In this document: piece by piece, positions 48,766-57,232 of the stretch
Layout: each line of letters begins with the position of its first letter
Position numbering within the stretch: position 1 is the first letter of the stretch
Program-made: the position numbers and the translations under genes
Notes under the pieces: model-generated
Database searches by the model: none
Seen by the model: only the letters and a program-made list of their open reading frames with translations
What the model was told of the DNA's origin: nothing
Assembly: GCF_014884995.1 (NCBI RefSeq)
Contig: NZ_JABMII010000004.1
Location: 186,001 to 250,000 of the forward strand
Reading direction: 5' to 3'
Source: Spirabiliibacterium pneumoniae
Lineage (GTDB): Bacteria > Pseudomonadota > Gammaproteobacteria > Enterobacterales > Pasteurellaceae
DNA length: 64,000 nt

Positions 48766-49749
48766 CTACTTCGCCACCTGTTGTAGCCGAAAATATTTCG
48801 CCAGCACCAAGTAGCTCACCAGCTGCTCGTCGCGGGCGTTGAAAAACTGTGCCATCCACGCATTGGCGTTGGTGATGATGGCCTTAGCCTGCTCGGGGTG
48901 GGCGTTGTAAAAGGCGATTTTATCATCTAAATCGGAATAATCGCTTTTCAGCTCTACGTAGTGCTTGCCCGCTTCAAGACGACCTTCCATTAGCCAGGTT
49001 TCATACACGGGCTTGACCATAAAACACAATGAATTCGACGCCATAATCCATTTCAAATTGGTTGCTACATCATTGCCTTCAATGCTCAAGATATAGCGAT
49101 ATTGCAGCTGTTCAGCTACACTTAAAAAATCACGGTGATAAGGCGTTGTCAACGATCGCTTATGCACGCAGCCCACATCGCACAAAGGGTGATCATGAAA
49201 GCGTTCTAGAAATCGCTGGCGGTGTGGCTGATGCGATGCACCACGCCATACGACCATTGGTTTTTTGTCTTCAAACCGCACTTTATCGGGGTAAATATAA
49301 AAATGGTGCACGCTGTCGAGCTTGAGCACAACGGCGTTTTGGTTATCGCCAGCAATCGGGCGGCTTTTAACTAAGCTCGGCGCAGATGGAATGTGGGTAA
49401 CATCACCAAACTCACGCAAAAAGGCAAAGTGCGGTGGGAACATTTTCAGCAGCGGCTTGCTGTCGAGATAATATGTCGAGCCATTATCACCTAAACGAAA
49501 TGATTCAATCACCTGCCGCTCGGCGTGGTGCGTGATGTCAAAGGGCGCGTTGAGCTTGTTGTAGTAATTCACCCGCGCTTGTATCTCAGCGGCTTTGACG
49601 GGGTTTTTCGCCTGAATTATTTGCCAATAGCGCTCAAGTGCGCGGGCTTGGTGGCGTGCAAATGCGCTGGGCAAAAGTGAAAGTGCGGTTTACGTGAGAT
49701 AAAAACGAGTGCGTGCGCAGGTTTTATGTAGCCGATTGAATAATTTCAT
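48766..49749 (-). pseudogene. GT90/CAP10 lipopolysaccharide glycosyltransferase, interrupted by an in-frame TAA
   Basis: The frame from 49674 down encodes a Lps-type glycosyltransferase: VVWRGASHQPHRQRF and SIEGNDVATNLKWIMASNS with KHYVEL are CAP10 (PF05686) signatures. Upstream in the same frame an ATG at 49749 starts MKLFNRLHKTCARTRFYLT, a plausible family N-terminus, but a TAA at 49690-49692 stops it after 19 residues. Past the stop, TALSLLPSAFARHQ continues the expected helix. The only start after the stop is a TTG at 49674 with no ribosome site. The stop abuts an uptake core. Readings: a pseudogene, a phase-off allele, readthrough, or a sequencing error. Confidence 0.65.
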
Positions 49750-49817
49750 CCGATTCACCGTTAAGAAAACGTTAATTGATTGTAGTCAATTTGGCTGAAA
49801 TTACAATAAAAATAATA

Positions 49818-49893
49818 TGGTGGGCGATACCGGGCTCGAACCAGTGACCCCCTCCTTGTAAGGGAGGTGCTCTCCCAACTGAGCTAATCGCCC
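49818..49893 (-). tRNA. tRNA-Val (anticodon TAC), copy 4 of the array
   Basis: A 76-nt tRNA on the minus strand, acceptor GGGCGAT with ATCGCCC, anticodon loop CTTACAA (TAC), encoded CCA. It differs from the other three by a compensatory pair in the acceptor stem (C-G for T-A). Most promoter-distal member. Confidence 0.96.
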
Positions 49894-49910
49894 GCAATGC
49901 GGAAATCAAG

Positions 49911-49986
49911 TGGTGGGTGATACCGGGCTCGAACCAGTGACCCCCTCCTTGTAAGGGAGGTGCTCTCCCAACTGAGCTAATCACCC
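49911..49986 (-). tRNA. tRNA-Val (anticodon TAC), copy 3 of the array
   Basis: A 76-nt tRNA, acceptor GGGTGAT with ATCACCC, anticodon TAC, encoded CCA. Short flanks ATCAAG and CTTGAT are complementary and could extend the acceptor stem of the precursor. Confidence 0.96.
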
Positions 49987-50011
49987 CTTGATTTATTGGG
50001 TACAAGATAAG

Positions 50012-50087
50012 TGGTGGGTGATACCGGGCTCGAACCAGTGACCCCCTCCTTGTAAGGGAGGTGCTCTCCCAACTGAGCTAATCACCC
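50012..50087 (-). tRNA. tRNA-Val (anticodon TAC), copy 2 of the array
   Basis: Same sequence as the copy at 49911-49986. The flanks AAGATAA and TTATCTT are complementary and extend the acceptor stem of the precursor by seven or more pairs. Confidence 0.96.
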
Positions 50088-50118
50088 TTATCTTGCGCAA
50101 CAAGTGTACTTGAAAAAG

Positions 50119-50194
50119 TGGTGGGTGATACCGGGCTCGAACCAGTGACCCCCTCCTTGTAAGGGAGGTGCTCTCCCAACTGAGCTAATCACCC
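50119..50194 (-). tRNA. tRNA-Val (anticodon TAC), copy 1 of the array
   Basis: First tRNA after the promoter, same sequence as the next two copies. ACTTGTTG at the 5' flank can pair partly with the spacer after it. Divergent from gltX. Confidence 0.96.
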
Positions 50195-50211
50195 ACTTGT
50201 TGTGAAGGTGC

Positions 50212-50239
50212 ATTATAATTGACGCAGTATTTCAGTCAA
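50212..50239 (-). promoter_or_regulatory. Promoter of the tRNA-Val array
   Basis: On the minus strand TTGACT (50239-50234) and TATAAT (50217-50212) are 16 bp apart, and the -10 ends 17 bp before the first tRNA. Near-consensus, as expected for a stable RNA operon. Confidence 0.75.
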
Positions 50240-50370
50240 TGACTTTTTCTTTTTTTATGCTTAACTGGCGCAAAATTAGCCATTAATGGAGATTTTTGCT
50301 ATTCATCATCTCGCCATCCGAGTACAATATGCCGTAATTTGCTTAACGAATCGAATTTTAAGGTTAGATT

Positions 50371-51816
50371 ATGGAAATGAAACCCCTTTTTGAGTTGGAT
50401 CCCAATGTCAAAATCCGTACCCGCTTTGCCCCAAGCCCAACTGGCTACTTGCATGTGGGCGGCGCGCGCACCGCACTTTACTCTTGGCTTTATGCCCGCC
50501 ACAATCAAGGCGAATTTGTGCTGCGCATTGAAGACACCGATCTTGAACGCTCCACCCAAGAAGCGACCGATGCCATTTTAGACAGTATGCAATGGTTAGG
50601 ATTAAACTGGGAGCATGGGCCGTATTATCAAACTAAACGCTTTGATCGCTACAACGAAGTGATCGATCAAATGCTTGAGCAAGGCTTGGCATATCGCTGC
50701 TACTGCTCAAAAGAGCGCCTTGAAGAACTGCGCGAGCAGCAAGAAGCGAATAAAGAAAAACCCCGCTATGACCGTCACTGCTTGCACGATCAGCATGAAC
50801 ATTCACCAGAGGAGCCACACGTGGTACGCTTTAAAAATCCACAAGAAGGCTCGGTGGTGTTTGACGACGCTATTCGTGGGCGCATTGAAATCAGCAACAG
50901 CGAGCTAGACGATCTCATCATTCGCCGCACTGATGGTTCACCAACCTACAACTTCTGTGTGGTAATCGACGACTGGGATATGGGTATCACCCACGTGGTA
51001 CGTGGGGAAGATCACATCAACAACACCCCACGTCAAATCAACATTTTAAAAGCCCTCGGCGCCCCGATTCCCGTTTATGCTCATGTGTCGATGATTTTAG
51101 GCGACGACAACAAAAAGCTCTCCAAACGCCACGGCGCAGTGAGCGTGATGGAATATCGCGACGAAGGCATTTTGCCTGAAGCGCTGATCAACTATCTCGT
51201 GCGTCTCGGCTGGGGGCATGGCGATCAAGAAATTTTCAGCTTAGATGAAATGATCGAACTGTTCGATCTCCACTCAGTAAGCCGTTCAGCCAGCGCATTC
51301 AATACTGAAAAGCTCAAATGGCTCAACCACCACTACATTCGTGAAATGCCTGTGGAGAAAGTGGCTAAAGCGCTGGAATGGCAAATGCAACATCACCATA
51401 TCGACACCAGCAATGGTCCAGCGCTGACCACTATTGTGAAAATGCTTGGCGAGCGCTGCCAAACGCTCAAAGAAATGGCATTAGCCAGCCGTTATTTCTA
51501 CCAAGATTTTGAAATTTACGACGAAGCGGCAGACAAAAAACACTTCAAAGCAGGTGCCATCGCGCCACTGAAATTGGTGCTTGAAAAACTGACCGCACTT
51601 TCAAACTGGCAAGCAGAACCTATTCACCACGCGATTGAGCAAACCGCCGCGGAACTTGAGCTTGGCATGGGCAAAGTGGGCATGCCGCTGCGCGTGGCAG
51701 CGACAGGAGCGGGGCAATCACCGTCACTCGACGTAACCCTTGAGGCTATCGGGCAAGAACGCACATTAGCACGGATTAAAAAGGCCATTGCCTATCTCGA
51801 ACAGAAATTTGCCTGA
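50371..51816 (+). CDS. gltX: Glutamyl-tRNA synthetase GltX
   Basis: Class I synthetase that charges tRNA-Glu. HIGH-type motif in [19 protein letters not shown] (as HVGG), the Cys/His segment [10 protein letters not shown] with [10 protein letters not shown], and the KMSKS-type motif KKLSKRHGA are present. The 481 residues are usual. The ATG at 50371 follows AAGGTTAG; divergent from the tRNA-Val array, a classic arrangement. Confidence 0.97.
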   Translation: MEMKPLFELDPNVKIRTRFAPSPTGYLHVGGARTALYSWLYARHNQGEFVLRIEDTDLERSTQEATDAILDSMQWLGLNWEHGPYYQTKRFDRYNEVIDQMLEQGLAYRCYCSKERLEELREQQEANKEKPRYDRHCLHDQHEHSPEEPHVVRFKNPQEGSVVFDDAIRGRIEISNSELDDLIIRRTDGSPTYNFCVVIDDWDMGITHVVRGEDHINNTPRQINILKALGAPIPVYAHVSMILGDDNKKLSKRHGAVSVMEYRDEGILPEALINYLVRLGWGHGDQEIFSLDEMIELFDLHSVSRSASAFNTEKLKWLNHHYIREMPVEKVAKALEWQMQHHHIDTSNGPALTTIVKMLGERCQTLKEMALASRYFYQDFEIYDEAADKKHFKAGAIAPLKLVLEKLTALSNWQAEPIHHAIEQTAAELELGMGKVGMPLRVAATGAGQSPSLDVTLEAIGQERTLARIKKAIAYLEQKFA

Positions 51817-51870
51817 TCGTATCAAATTTAGTCAGTTAAACAAAAATCACATGCAATTTTGCAAAAGTGA

Positions 51871-51910
51871 TTGACAGATAAAAGTGCGGTCATTAATATA
51901 ACCGCACTTT
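51871..51910 (+). promoter_or_regulatory. tRNA-Ala promoter embedded in a paired uptake signal
   Basis: TTGACA (51871-51876), 17 bp, TAATAT (51894-51899) is a strong promoter for the tRNA-Ala at 51931. The spacer contains one uptake core (arm 51881-51890), and the inverted core is at 51901-51910, right at the predicted start of transcription. The -10 lies in the 10-nt loop of the hairpin. The same hairpin could end the gltX message. Confidence 0.7.
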
Positions 51911-51929
51911 CTGTTTGAAAGCATTTCTT

Positions 51930-52006
<77 letters not shown>

Positions 52007-52136
52007 AAATTTCATTCTATTTCACTTATCTTTTTTCAATACTCCGTCTAAACCGCACTTTTATGTAATCTGTTCTTTTATTTTGCACTCGTTGTGTTTA
52101 ATATTACGCCCATGTTTAATCTAATGGGAGTATTGT

Positions 52137-53552
52137 ATGGAAACGTTTAATTTTACCGGGCTTGGGTTCGGCACACTGGCCATTGCGGCGGTCGGTTACT
52201 TTATTATCAAAGGCTATAATGCCAAAGGCGTTTTACTCACGGTTGGTGTTTTTCTGTTGATCGCAGCAGGATTTTTAGGCCACTCGCCAATCAAAGAGCC
52301 AAGCGGCATGTTCTTTGTGGATATCAGCGATTATATCTATACTCTAATGGAAAAACGCGGCGGCGGTTTAGGCTTGCTGATCATGACTTTGATCGGATTT
52401 TCGGTGTATATGTCGCATATCGGGGCTAACGATGCTGTCGTGCGGATTTTGTATAAACCCCTGCACAAAGTGCGCTCACCGTATATTCTGATGATTGGCG
52501 GGTTTATCATCGGCTCTTTGATGTCTTTCGCCATCTCCTCGGCCACCGCACTTGGGGTGTTTTTAATGGCGACCCTCTTCCCGGTGATGGTCGGGCTTGG
52601 CATCAGCGTGCCTAGCGCGGCAGCAGTGTGTGCCACCACCTTGATTGTCAACCTATCTCCAGCCTCCGCTGAAGTGATCGCCTCGGCTGAAAATGCGAAA
52701 GTATTGTTGACGGATTTCGTGTTCAAAACCGCCGTGCCGATGGGCTTGTTTGTTGTGGTGTGCGTCGCGGTAGCTCATTTCTTCTGGCAACGTTACTGCG
52801 ATAAAAAAGAGGGCTTGATCATCACCGCTGCAGACGGTGATATCGAGCCAACCGACCCTATGGCACACTTAAGTGATGCACCTTGGTATTACAGTTTATT
52901 GCCGTTTTTGCCGATTGTTGGGCTACTGGTATTCACTGGCAAAGAAATTCACTTTGGATCATTCGCGTTCACCTTGCCTGCTATGTCATTAGGCAGCTTG
53001 GTAGTTTTGACTTTGATTATTGCAGCTGTGATTGAATTTCTTCGCAAAAGAAGTGCAGAGATCGTCTTCACCGGGCTCGAAAAATGCTATGAAGGGATGG
53101 CCGAAGCGTTCAGTGCGGTAGTCATGCTGTTAGTCGCGGCGGGTGTCTTTGCTGAAGGACTGTCGCAAGTCGGCTTTGTCTCTTCCTTGATTGATGCCAC
53201 CCGACAAATGGACGGCGCCTCACTGGTGATGATGCTGACAATGGTGTTCTTAACCCTGTTGATTGCCATTGCCTCTGGCTCTGGCAGCGCGGCGTTCTTC
53301 GCGTTTGTGGAAATTGCACCTCGCTTGGCCGACCACTTAGGCATCAACCCTGTCTATTTGATTGCGCCAATGATGCAAGCCTCCAGCACTGGGCGGGCAA
53401 TGTCGCCGGTGGCTGGCGTGATTGTGGCGGTGTCTGGTAGCGCGAAAATCTCCCCAATGTTGCTGGTTAAACGCACCTCAGTGCCAATGCTGGTGGCAAC
53501 CGCGGCGATTATCGCCTACACCTTAGTCGCCATCCCGCTGCATACCGCCTAA
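52137..53552 (+). CDS. dcuC: DcuC-family anaerobic C4-dicarboxylate transporter
   Basis: A 471-residue polytopic transporter of the DcuC family, which exports succinate and exchanges C4-dicarboxylates in anaerobic growth. The family segments GFSVYMSHIGANDAVVRI, SSATALGVFLMATLFPVMVGLGIS, NLSPASAEV and SSTGRAMSPVAGV are present, with a dozen or so hydrophobic helices. No FNR site was found in the 130-bp upstream gap. Some relatives take other substrates. Confidence 0.85.
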   Translation: METFNFTGLGFGTLAIAAVGYFIIKGYNAKGVLLTVGVFLLIAAGFLGHSPIKEPSGMFFVDISDYIYTLMEKRGGGLGLLIMTLIGFSVYMSHIGANDAVVRILYKPLHKVRSPYILMIGGFIIGSLMSFAISSATALGVFLMATLFPVMVGLGISVPSAAAVCATTLIVNLSPASAEVIASAENAKVLLTDFVFKTAVPMGLFVVVCVAVAHFFWQRYCDKKEGLIITAADGDIEPTDPMAHLSDAPWYYSLLPFLPIVGLLVFTGKEIHFGSFAFTLPAMSLGSLVVLTLIIAAVIEFLRKRSAEIVFTGLEKCYEGMAEAFSAVVMLLVAAGVFAEGLSQVGFVSSLIDATRQMDGASLVMMLTMVFLTLLIAIASGSGSAAFFAFVEIAPRLADHLGINPVYLIAPMMQASSTGRAMSPVAGVIVAVSGSAKISPMLLVKRTSVPMLVATAAIIAYTLVAIPLHTA

Positions 53553-53603
53553 AGCCATCCCCCTCGACCGTGAAATATCAAAGTGCGGTCGGGGGCTGAA
53601 CAG

Positions 53604-53699
53604 AAAATTATACGTGTGATATATAATTATATTTTGCGTGTATAATTTTGTATAATTTTTCGTAACACATTGAAAAGGCAAGCTGAGCTTGCCTTTTTC
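53604..53699. repeat. 96-bp direct repeat, copy A, downstream of the AAA ATPase gene
   Basis: Aligns without gaps to 54830-54925 with 84 of 96 identical positions; 62 of the last 64 are identical (53636-53699). It consists of AT-rich half-sites (AAAATTATAC, TATAATTATA, GTATAATTTT twice) followed by a hairpin AAAAGGCAAGCT/AGCTTGCCTTTT with a one-base centre, a bidirectional terminator between dcuC and the ATPase gene. The 12 differences cluster in the spacer of the first inverted repeat. Confidence 0.85.
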
Positions 53700-53711
53700 A
53701 TCAACCGCACT

Positions 53712-54812
53712 TTAGGGTTTCGCTTCGTTAAGGAGGGTGTTTTTCAACCAAGCGTGAAAGTGGGAATCACCAATTTTGAAGGTGTTATCCCCCCCTTTTG
53801 TGATTAAATCTGCCCGCGTGAGCTTGCGCACCTGCCCTTGAATTTGGCTGCTGCTAATGCTGTCCACGCCCAATTTTTCAGCAAAGCGCTGACGCACATC
53901 ATGAGTGTATAATCGCGAGTTGCCATGAAAAATATGTAAAATGATCTGCTGCTCGAGCGCGTTGAGCTCACGCCACTGTGCGCTATAATCCGTCCGCTCG
54001 TTTAACTCTTCCACCCGCCGTGCCAGCGCTTGCTCAAATAACAAGGTTGGGTTGACAATCATGTCTTGAATAATAGAGCGCATATACAGTGGGATTGACC
54101 CCAGCTGCTCTTTAAATGTGTTGTATAACGTCGTTTTATCCAATTCACGCCCTGTTCGTGCATGGTAAACGTTCGCCAAAAAGTCGGTAAACGATTTGTC
54201 CAGCATGGGGAAGTCCATTGGATGCGCAAAATGAAAAAATGGCGCTTTATTATCATTAAACATCGCGCGCAATCCATTGGTGCTGGAGCCGGTGAAAATC
54301 ACTTTAATTTTTTGCTGATTCGTATCAAGGCCTGTACGCAGCGATTTGATTAAGCCCTCCGTGCTAGGCTCACGCGCCAACTCTTGCACTTCATCAAGCA
54401 GTAATAGCGTTGGCTTTTTGCTCTCTTTAGCAATGAGGTTGAGTAGCTGGCTGACATGCGGTGTGTTATCAACCGCACTTTTATCTTTACCAATGCCCAC
54501 ACCCAGCACAGATACAGAGGTGATATTTTTCACCGTTTGTGCAATCACGCCATCAAGCTCAATCGCAAAGGCTTGCAAAGCCTGTGTGAAACGCACACTT
54601 AGCTCGCCTGCTTGATTGTCCATAAAACTGAAATAAAAGACATTGAACCCCATTGCCTTGGCCTGCGGCTGTACGTCATTGAGCAAAAATTGGGTTTTGC
54701 CCATCCGCCTTGGCGCAAACAGCGTGATGGCATGCGTGATGCCTTCTTTAAGATTAAGCAGTAACCCTTTGGCCAGCTGCTCTCGTTTAAAATACAAAGG
54801 ATCGCTATACAT
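53712..54812 (-). CDS. AAA-family ATPase with C-terminal winged-helix domain
   Basis: A 366-residue protein of the ATPase_2/archaeal-type AAA family (STAND-like). Walker A is FAPRRMGKTQ (about 32-41 from this start), Walker B LLLLDEVQEL (about 136-145), and the sensor TGSSTNGLRAMF follows. The C-terminal third (ALEQQIILHIFHG onward; VRKLTRADLITKGG) reads as a winged helix. The ATG at 54812 is 5 nt after AGAGG; GTG 54818 is less likely. It is bracketed by 96-bp direct repeats that supply promoter-like and terminator sequences. Function is unknown; related stand-alone ATPases occur as multiple paralogues in some host-associated bacteria. Confidence 0.8.
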   Translation of the reverse strand: MYSDPLYFKREQLAKGLLLNLKEGITHAITLFAPRRMGKTQFLLNDVQPQAKAMGFNVFYFSFMDNQAGELSVRFTQALQAFAIELDGVIAQTVKNITSVSVLGVGIGKDKSAVDNTPHVSQLLNLIAKESKKPTLLLLDEVQELAREPSTEGLIKSLRTGLDTNQQKIKVIFTGSSTNGLRAMFNDNKAPFFHFAHPMDFPMLDKSFTDFLANVYHARTGRELDKTTLYNTFKEQLGSIPLYMRSIIQDMIVNPTLLFEQALARRVEELNERTDYSAQWRELNALEQQIILHIFHGNSRLYTHDVRQRFAEKLGVDSISSSQIQGQVRKLTRADLITKGGDNTFKIGDSHFHAWLKNTLLNEAKP

Positions 54813-54829
54813 GTTCACCTCTTTTATAC

Positions 54830-54875
54830 AAAATTATACACGCTGAGTATAATTATACATCGCGTGTATAATTTT
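54830..54875 (-). promoter_or_regulatory. Operator-like inverted repeats before the AAA ATPase gene
   Basis: AAAATTATACACG (54830-54842) is the exact complement of CGTGTATAATTTT (54863-54875), and between them GTATAATTATAC (54847-54858) is a perfect palindrome. One more half-site follows at 54876-54883. TATAAT on the minus strand may be the -10. The arrangement suggests binding of a dimeric regulator just before the start codon. Confidence 0.5.
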
Positions 54876-54925
54876 GTATAATTTTTCGTAACACGTTGAA
54901 AAGGCAAGCTTAGCTTGCCTTTTTC
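54830..54925. repeat. 96-bp direct repeat, copy B, upstream of the AAA ATPase gene
   Basis: The second copy lies 1226 bp from copy A in the same orientation. It includes the terminator hairpin for the upstream nitroreductase (54899-54910 with 54912-54923) and the promoter region for the ATPase gene. Confidence 0.85.
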
Positions 54926-54929
54926 GTAG

Positions 54930-55568
54930 TTATTTGATAACGGTCACCATTTCGTCACGATGGCGGCGGACTTTTTTCATAGGGGCAAGCCAGTCGTTGG
55001 TGGGGTCGGCGTAGCCGATGTAGATCATGGATACGCTTTTAAGCCCTTTTTCTGCTAGCCCTAAGAGCTCATCAAGCACTTGGCTGTCAAAGCCTTCGAT
55101 TGGCGTGGTGTCCACTCGTAGCTCAGCTGCTTGTGCCAATGCCAGCCCCATGGCGATGTAGGTTTGATGTGCAGCATGGTTGAAATTTTCTTCTGCACTG
55201 TGGCGGGCAACTTTTTGCTTGAGCATCGTAGTGTAACGCCCAAAGCGACCTCGCGGTAAACCTCGCTCATCAGTAATGCGATCATACATGTCATCTATGC
55301 GTTGTTCAGTGTAGTTATCCCATGCAGCAAACACCAACACATGAGAGCAATTGCGCATACATTCAGGGTTAAGTGCGGTTTCGCTCAATTTTTCTTTCAG
55401 TGCTTGATTTTCGATTACGATCATCTCAAATGGCTGTAAGCCTGATGAGGTAGGCGCCAAGCGCACTGCCTCAATAATTTTATCCACACTGTCTTGTGGT
55501 ACTTTTTTATTTGGGGTGTAGGCTTTAACTGCATGTCGCCAGTGTAAATTCTCAATTAATGTTGTCAT
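54930..55568 (-). CDS. NAD(P)H nitroreductase family flavoprotein
   Basis: A 212-residue FMN oxidoreductase of the nitroreductase family. HWRHAVKAYTPNKKV at the N-terminus, RLAPTSSGLQPFEMIVI (FMN-binding), and GLAEKGLKSVSMIYIGY near the end are characteristic, as in NfsB-like enzymes. The ATG at 55568 follows GGAGAG; the frame upstream of it is unlikely. Reduces nitro compounds or quinones; the natural substrate is unknown. Its terminator lies within repeat copy B. Confidence 0.87.
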   Translation of the reverse strand: MTTLIENLHWRHAVKAYTPNKKVPQDSVDKIIEAVRLAPTSSGLQPFEMIVIENQALKEKLSETALNPECMRNCSHVLVFAAWDNYTEQRIDDMYDRITDERGLPRGRFGRYTTMLKQKVARHSAEENFNHAAHQTYIAMGLALAQAAELRVDTTPIEGFDSQVLDELLGLAEKGLKSVSMIYIGYADPTNDWLAPMKKVRRHRDEMVTVIK

Positions 55569-55697
55569 AATCTCTCCTTTTTTACATAAAAAATCTTGTG
55601 CATTATAAAACAAAAGTCACAAGTAGGATAAATGAAAAATACCTATGTTCTTCCCGACATTAACCTTTTATTTCAAACCTGAAAGATAACATAAGGC

Positions 55698-55713
55698 TGA
55701 GAGAGATTTCACT
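55698..55713 (+). promoter_or_regulatory. Candidate CRP site upstream of glpT
   Basis: TGAGA-GAGATT-TCACT matches the CRP consensus TGTGA-N6-TCACA with one mismatch in each half, about 110 bp before the glpT start. A -10-like TATTAT is downstream near 55764. glpT genes are commonly CRP-dependent, which supports but does not prove the call. Confidence 0.4.
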
Positions 55714-55822
55714 CATCAATTTTTCGGAAAGAAACAAATTGATTTTCTTTTGCGCTTTTCATATTATAACCGCCCTTTAACCTGCATATTTTTTACTTTT
55801 TAATCCAACCTTGGAGAGCTTT

Positions 55823-57163
55823 ATGTTTGCTTTTTTAAAAGCGTCGCCGCCTGCGCCACGCATACAAAATCAACAACAAATCGATAAAGACTACAAACGC
55901 TTGCGCTGGCAGGTATTTTTTGGCGTATTCATTGGTTATGCCGCCTATTATCTCATTCGTAAAAACTTTTCCCTCGCAATACCGCACTTGATTGAAGAAT
56001 ACGGCTACACCAAAGCCCAGCTTGGTACCGTATCCTTCGCGCTGGCTATTGCTTATGGTTTCAGTAAATTTATTATGGGTAATGTGTCTGATCGCTCTAA
56101 TCCAAAATACTTTATTTCCATTGGCTTAGTCGCCTCTGCCTTAGTGAGTATGATTTTCGGGCTGGTGCCAGGGGTGCTGGCATCGCTGCCTACGATGGTG
56201 GCATTAAGTGCGCTTAATGGCTGGTTTCAAGGCATGGGCTATCCGCCTGGTGCGAAAACTATGACAAACTGGTTTTCAACCTCAGAGCGGGGGTCTTGGT
56301 GGAGCTGGTGGAATATTTCCCACAATCTCGGTGGTGGGTTGATTGGGCCATTGGCTATTTTAGGGGTTTATCTGTTCGGCGCTTGGCAAGCGTTGTTCTA
56401 TCTGCCAGCGACCATTGCCGTGTTGCTCAGTGTGATTATGTTCTTCTTAATGCGCGATACGCCTGAATCTGAAGGGTTGCCACCGATTGAAGAATACAAA
56501 GGGGAATCCACAGGTGAACAAGTCGCCTCCGCGCATACCCTAACTGGGCGCGATATTTTCTTCAAATATATTCTCACCAACAAATTTTTGTGGGCGATCA
56601 CCATTGCTAATATTTTTGTCTATTTCATCCGCTATGGAATTATCGACTGGGCACCAACCTACTTAAAAGAGGTGAAACATTTCTCCTTTGATAAACAAAG
56701 TTGGGCCTATTTCTTATATGAATATGCTGGTATTCCAGGCATGCTTATCAGTGGCTATTTAAGTGATAAAGTCTTCAAGGGTCACCGCGCGCCACCCATG
56801 TTATTATTTCTTGTTGGTGTGTTAATTGCGATTATCATTTATTGGAAAAACCCAGCAGGCAACCCTGCGGTGGATAATGCGTGTTTGATCGCTATCGGCT
56901 TTTTGATCTATGGACCTGTGATGATGATTGGCTTACAAGCTGCTGACCTTGTTCCCAAAGTTGCAACGGGTACAGCAACAGGCTTAACCGGACTATTTGG
57001 CTATTTGATTGGCTCTGCCAGCGCTGGAACAGTGTTAGGTGCATTAGTGGATAATTTTGGCTGGGACGGTGGCTTCTATGCGCTGATTTCATCATGTTTC
57101 TTGGCATTTGGCTTTATTGCGTTAACATTGTTTAAGAAAACGAGCAAACAACTTGCCAAATAA
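55823..57163 (+). CDS. glpT: Glycerol-3-phosphate:phosphate antiporter GlpT
   Basis: A 446-residue major facilitator transporter. It follows E. coli GlpT throughout (YRRLRWQ-like KRLRWQVFFG, GYAAYYLIRKNF, SKFIMGNVSDRSNP, WFQGMGYPPGAKTM, YGIIDWAPTYLKEVKH). The two phosphate-binding arginines have equivalents in LIRKNF and FIRYGIIDW. The ATG at 55823 follows GGAGAG; the TTG at 55811 is not used. It is monocistronic, closed by a paired uptake terminator. Confidence 0.94.
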   Translation: MFAFLKASPPAPRIQNQQQIDKDYKRLRWQVFFGVFIGYAAYYLIRKNFSLAIPHLIEEYGYTKAQLGTVSFALAIAYGFSKFIMGNVSDRSNPKYFISIGLVASALVSMIFGLVPGVLASLPTMVALSALNGWFQGMGYPPGAKTMTNWFSTSERGSWWSWWNISHNLGGGLIGPLAILGVYLFGAWQALFYLPATIAVLLSVIMFFLMRDTPESEGLPPIEEYKGESTGEQVASAHTLTGRDIFFKYILTNKFLWAITIANIFVYFIRYGIIDWAPTYLKEVKHFSFDKQSWAYFLYEYAGIPGMLISGYLSDKVFKGHRAPPMLLFLVGVLIAIIIYWKNPAGNPAVDNACLIAIGFLIYGPVMMIGLQAADLVPKVATGTATGLTGLFGYLIGSASAGTVLGALVDNFGWDGGFYALISSCFLAFGFIALTLFKKTSKQLAK

Positions 57164-57180
57164 TGTACTCTTGTGTAAAC

Positions 57181-57214
57181 AAAAACCGCACTTTGCTATA
57201 AAGTGCGGTTTTTT
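57181..57214. terminator. Paired uptake signals as terminator of glpT and yafJ
   Basis: AAAAACCGCACTTT (57181-57194) and its complement from 57200 form a 14-bp stem with a GCTAT loop and a T-run of six. It lies between the converging ends of glpT and yafJ. Confidence 0.87.
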
Positions 57215-57232
57215 ATTAGATTGAATGTTGTA

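Noticed and set aside
49772-50005. A 77-codon open frame on the minus strand with an internally repeated protein sequence
   Set aside because: It is a translation of two tRNA-Val genes and has no ribosome site or domain.
49818-50194. Four regularly spaced near-identical units resembling a CRISPR-like repeat array
   Set aside because: Each unit folds as a complete tRNA-Val with CCA and anticodon TAC, and the spacers are only 17-31 bp.
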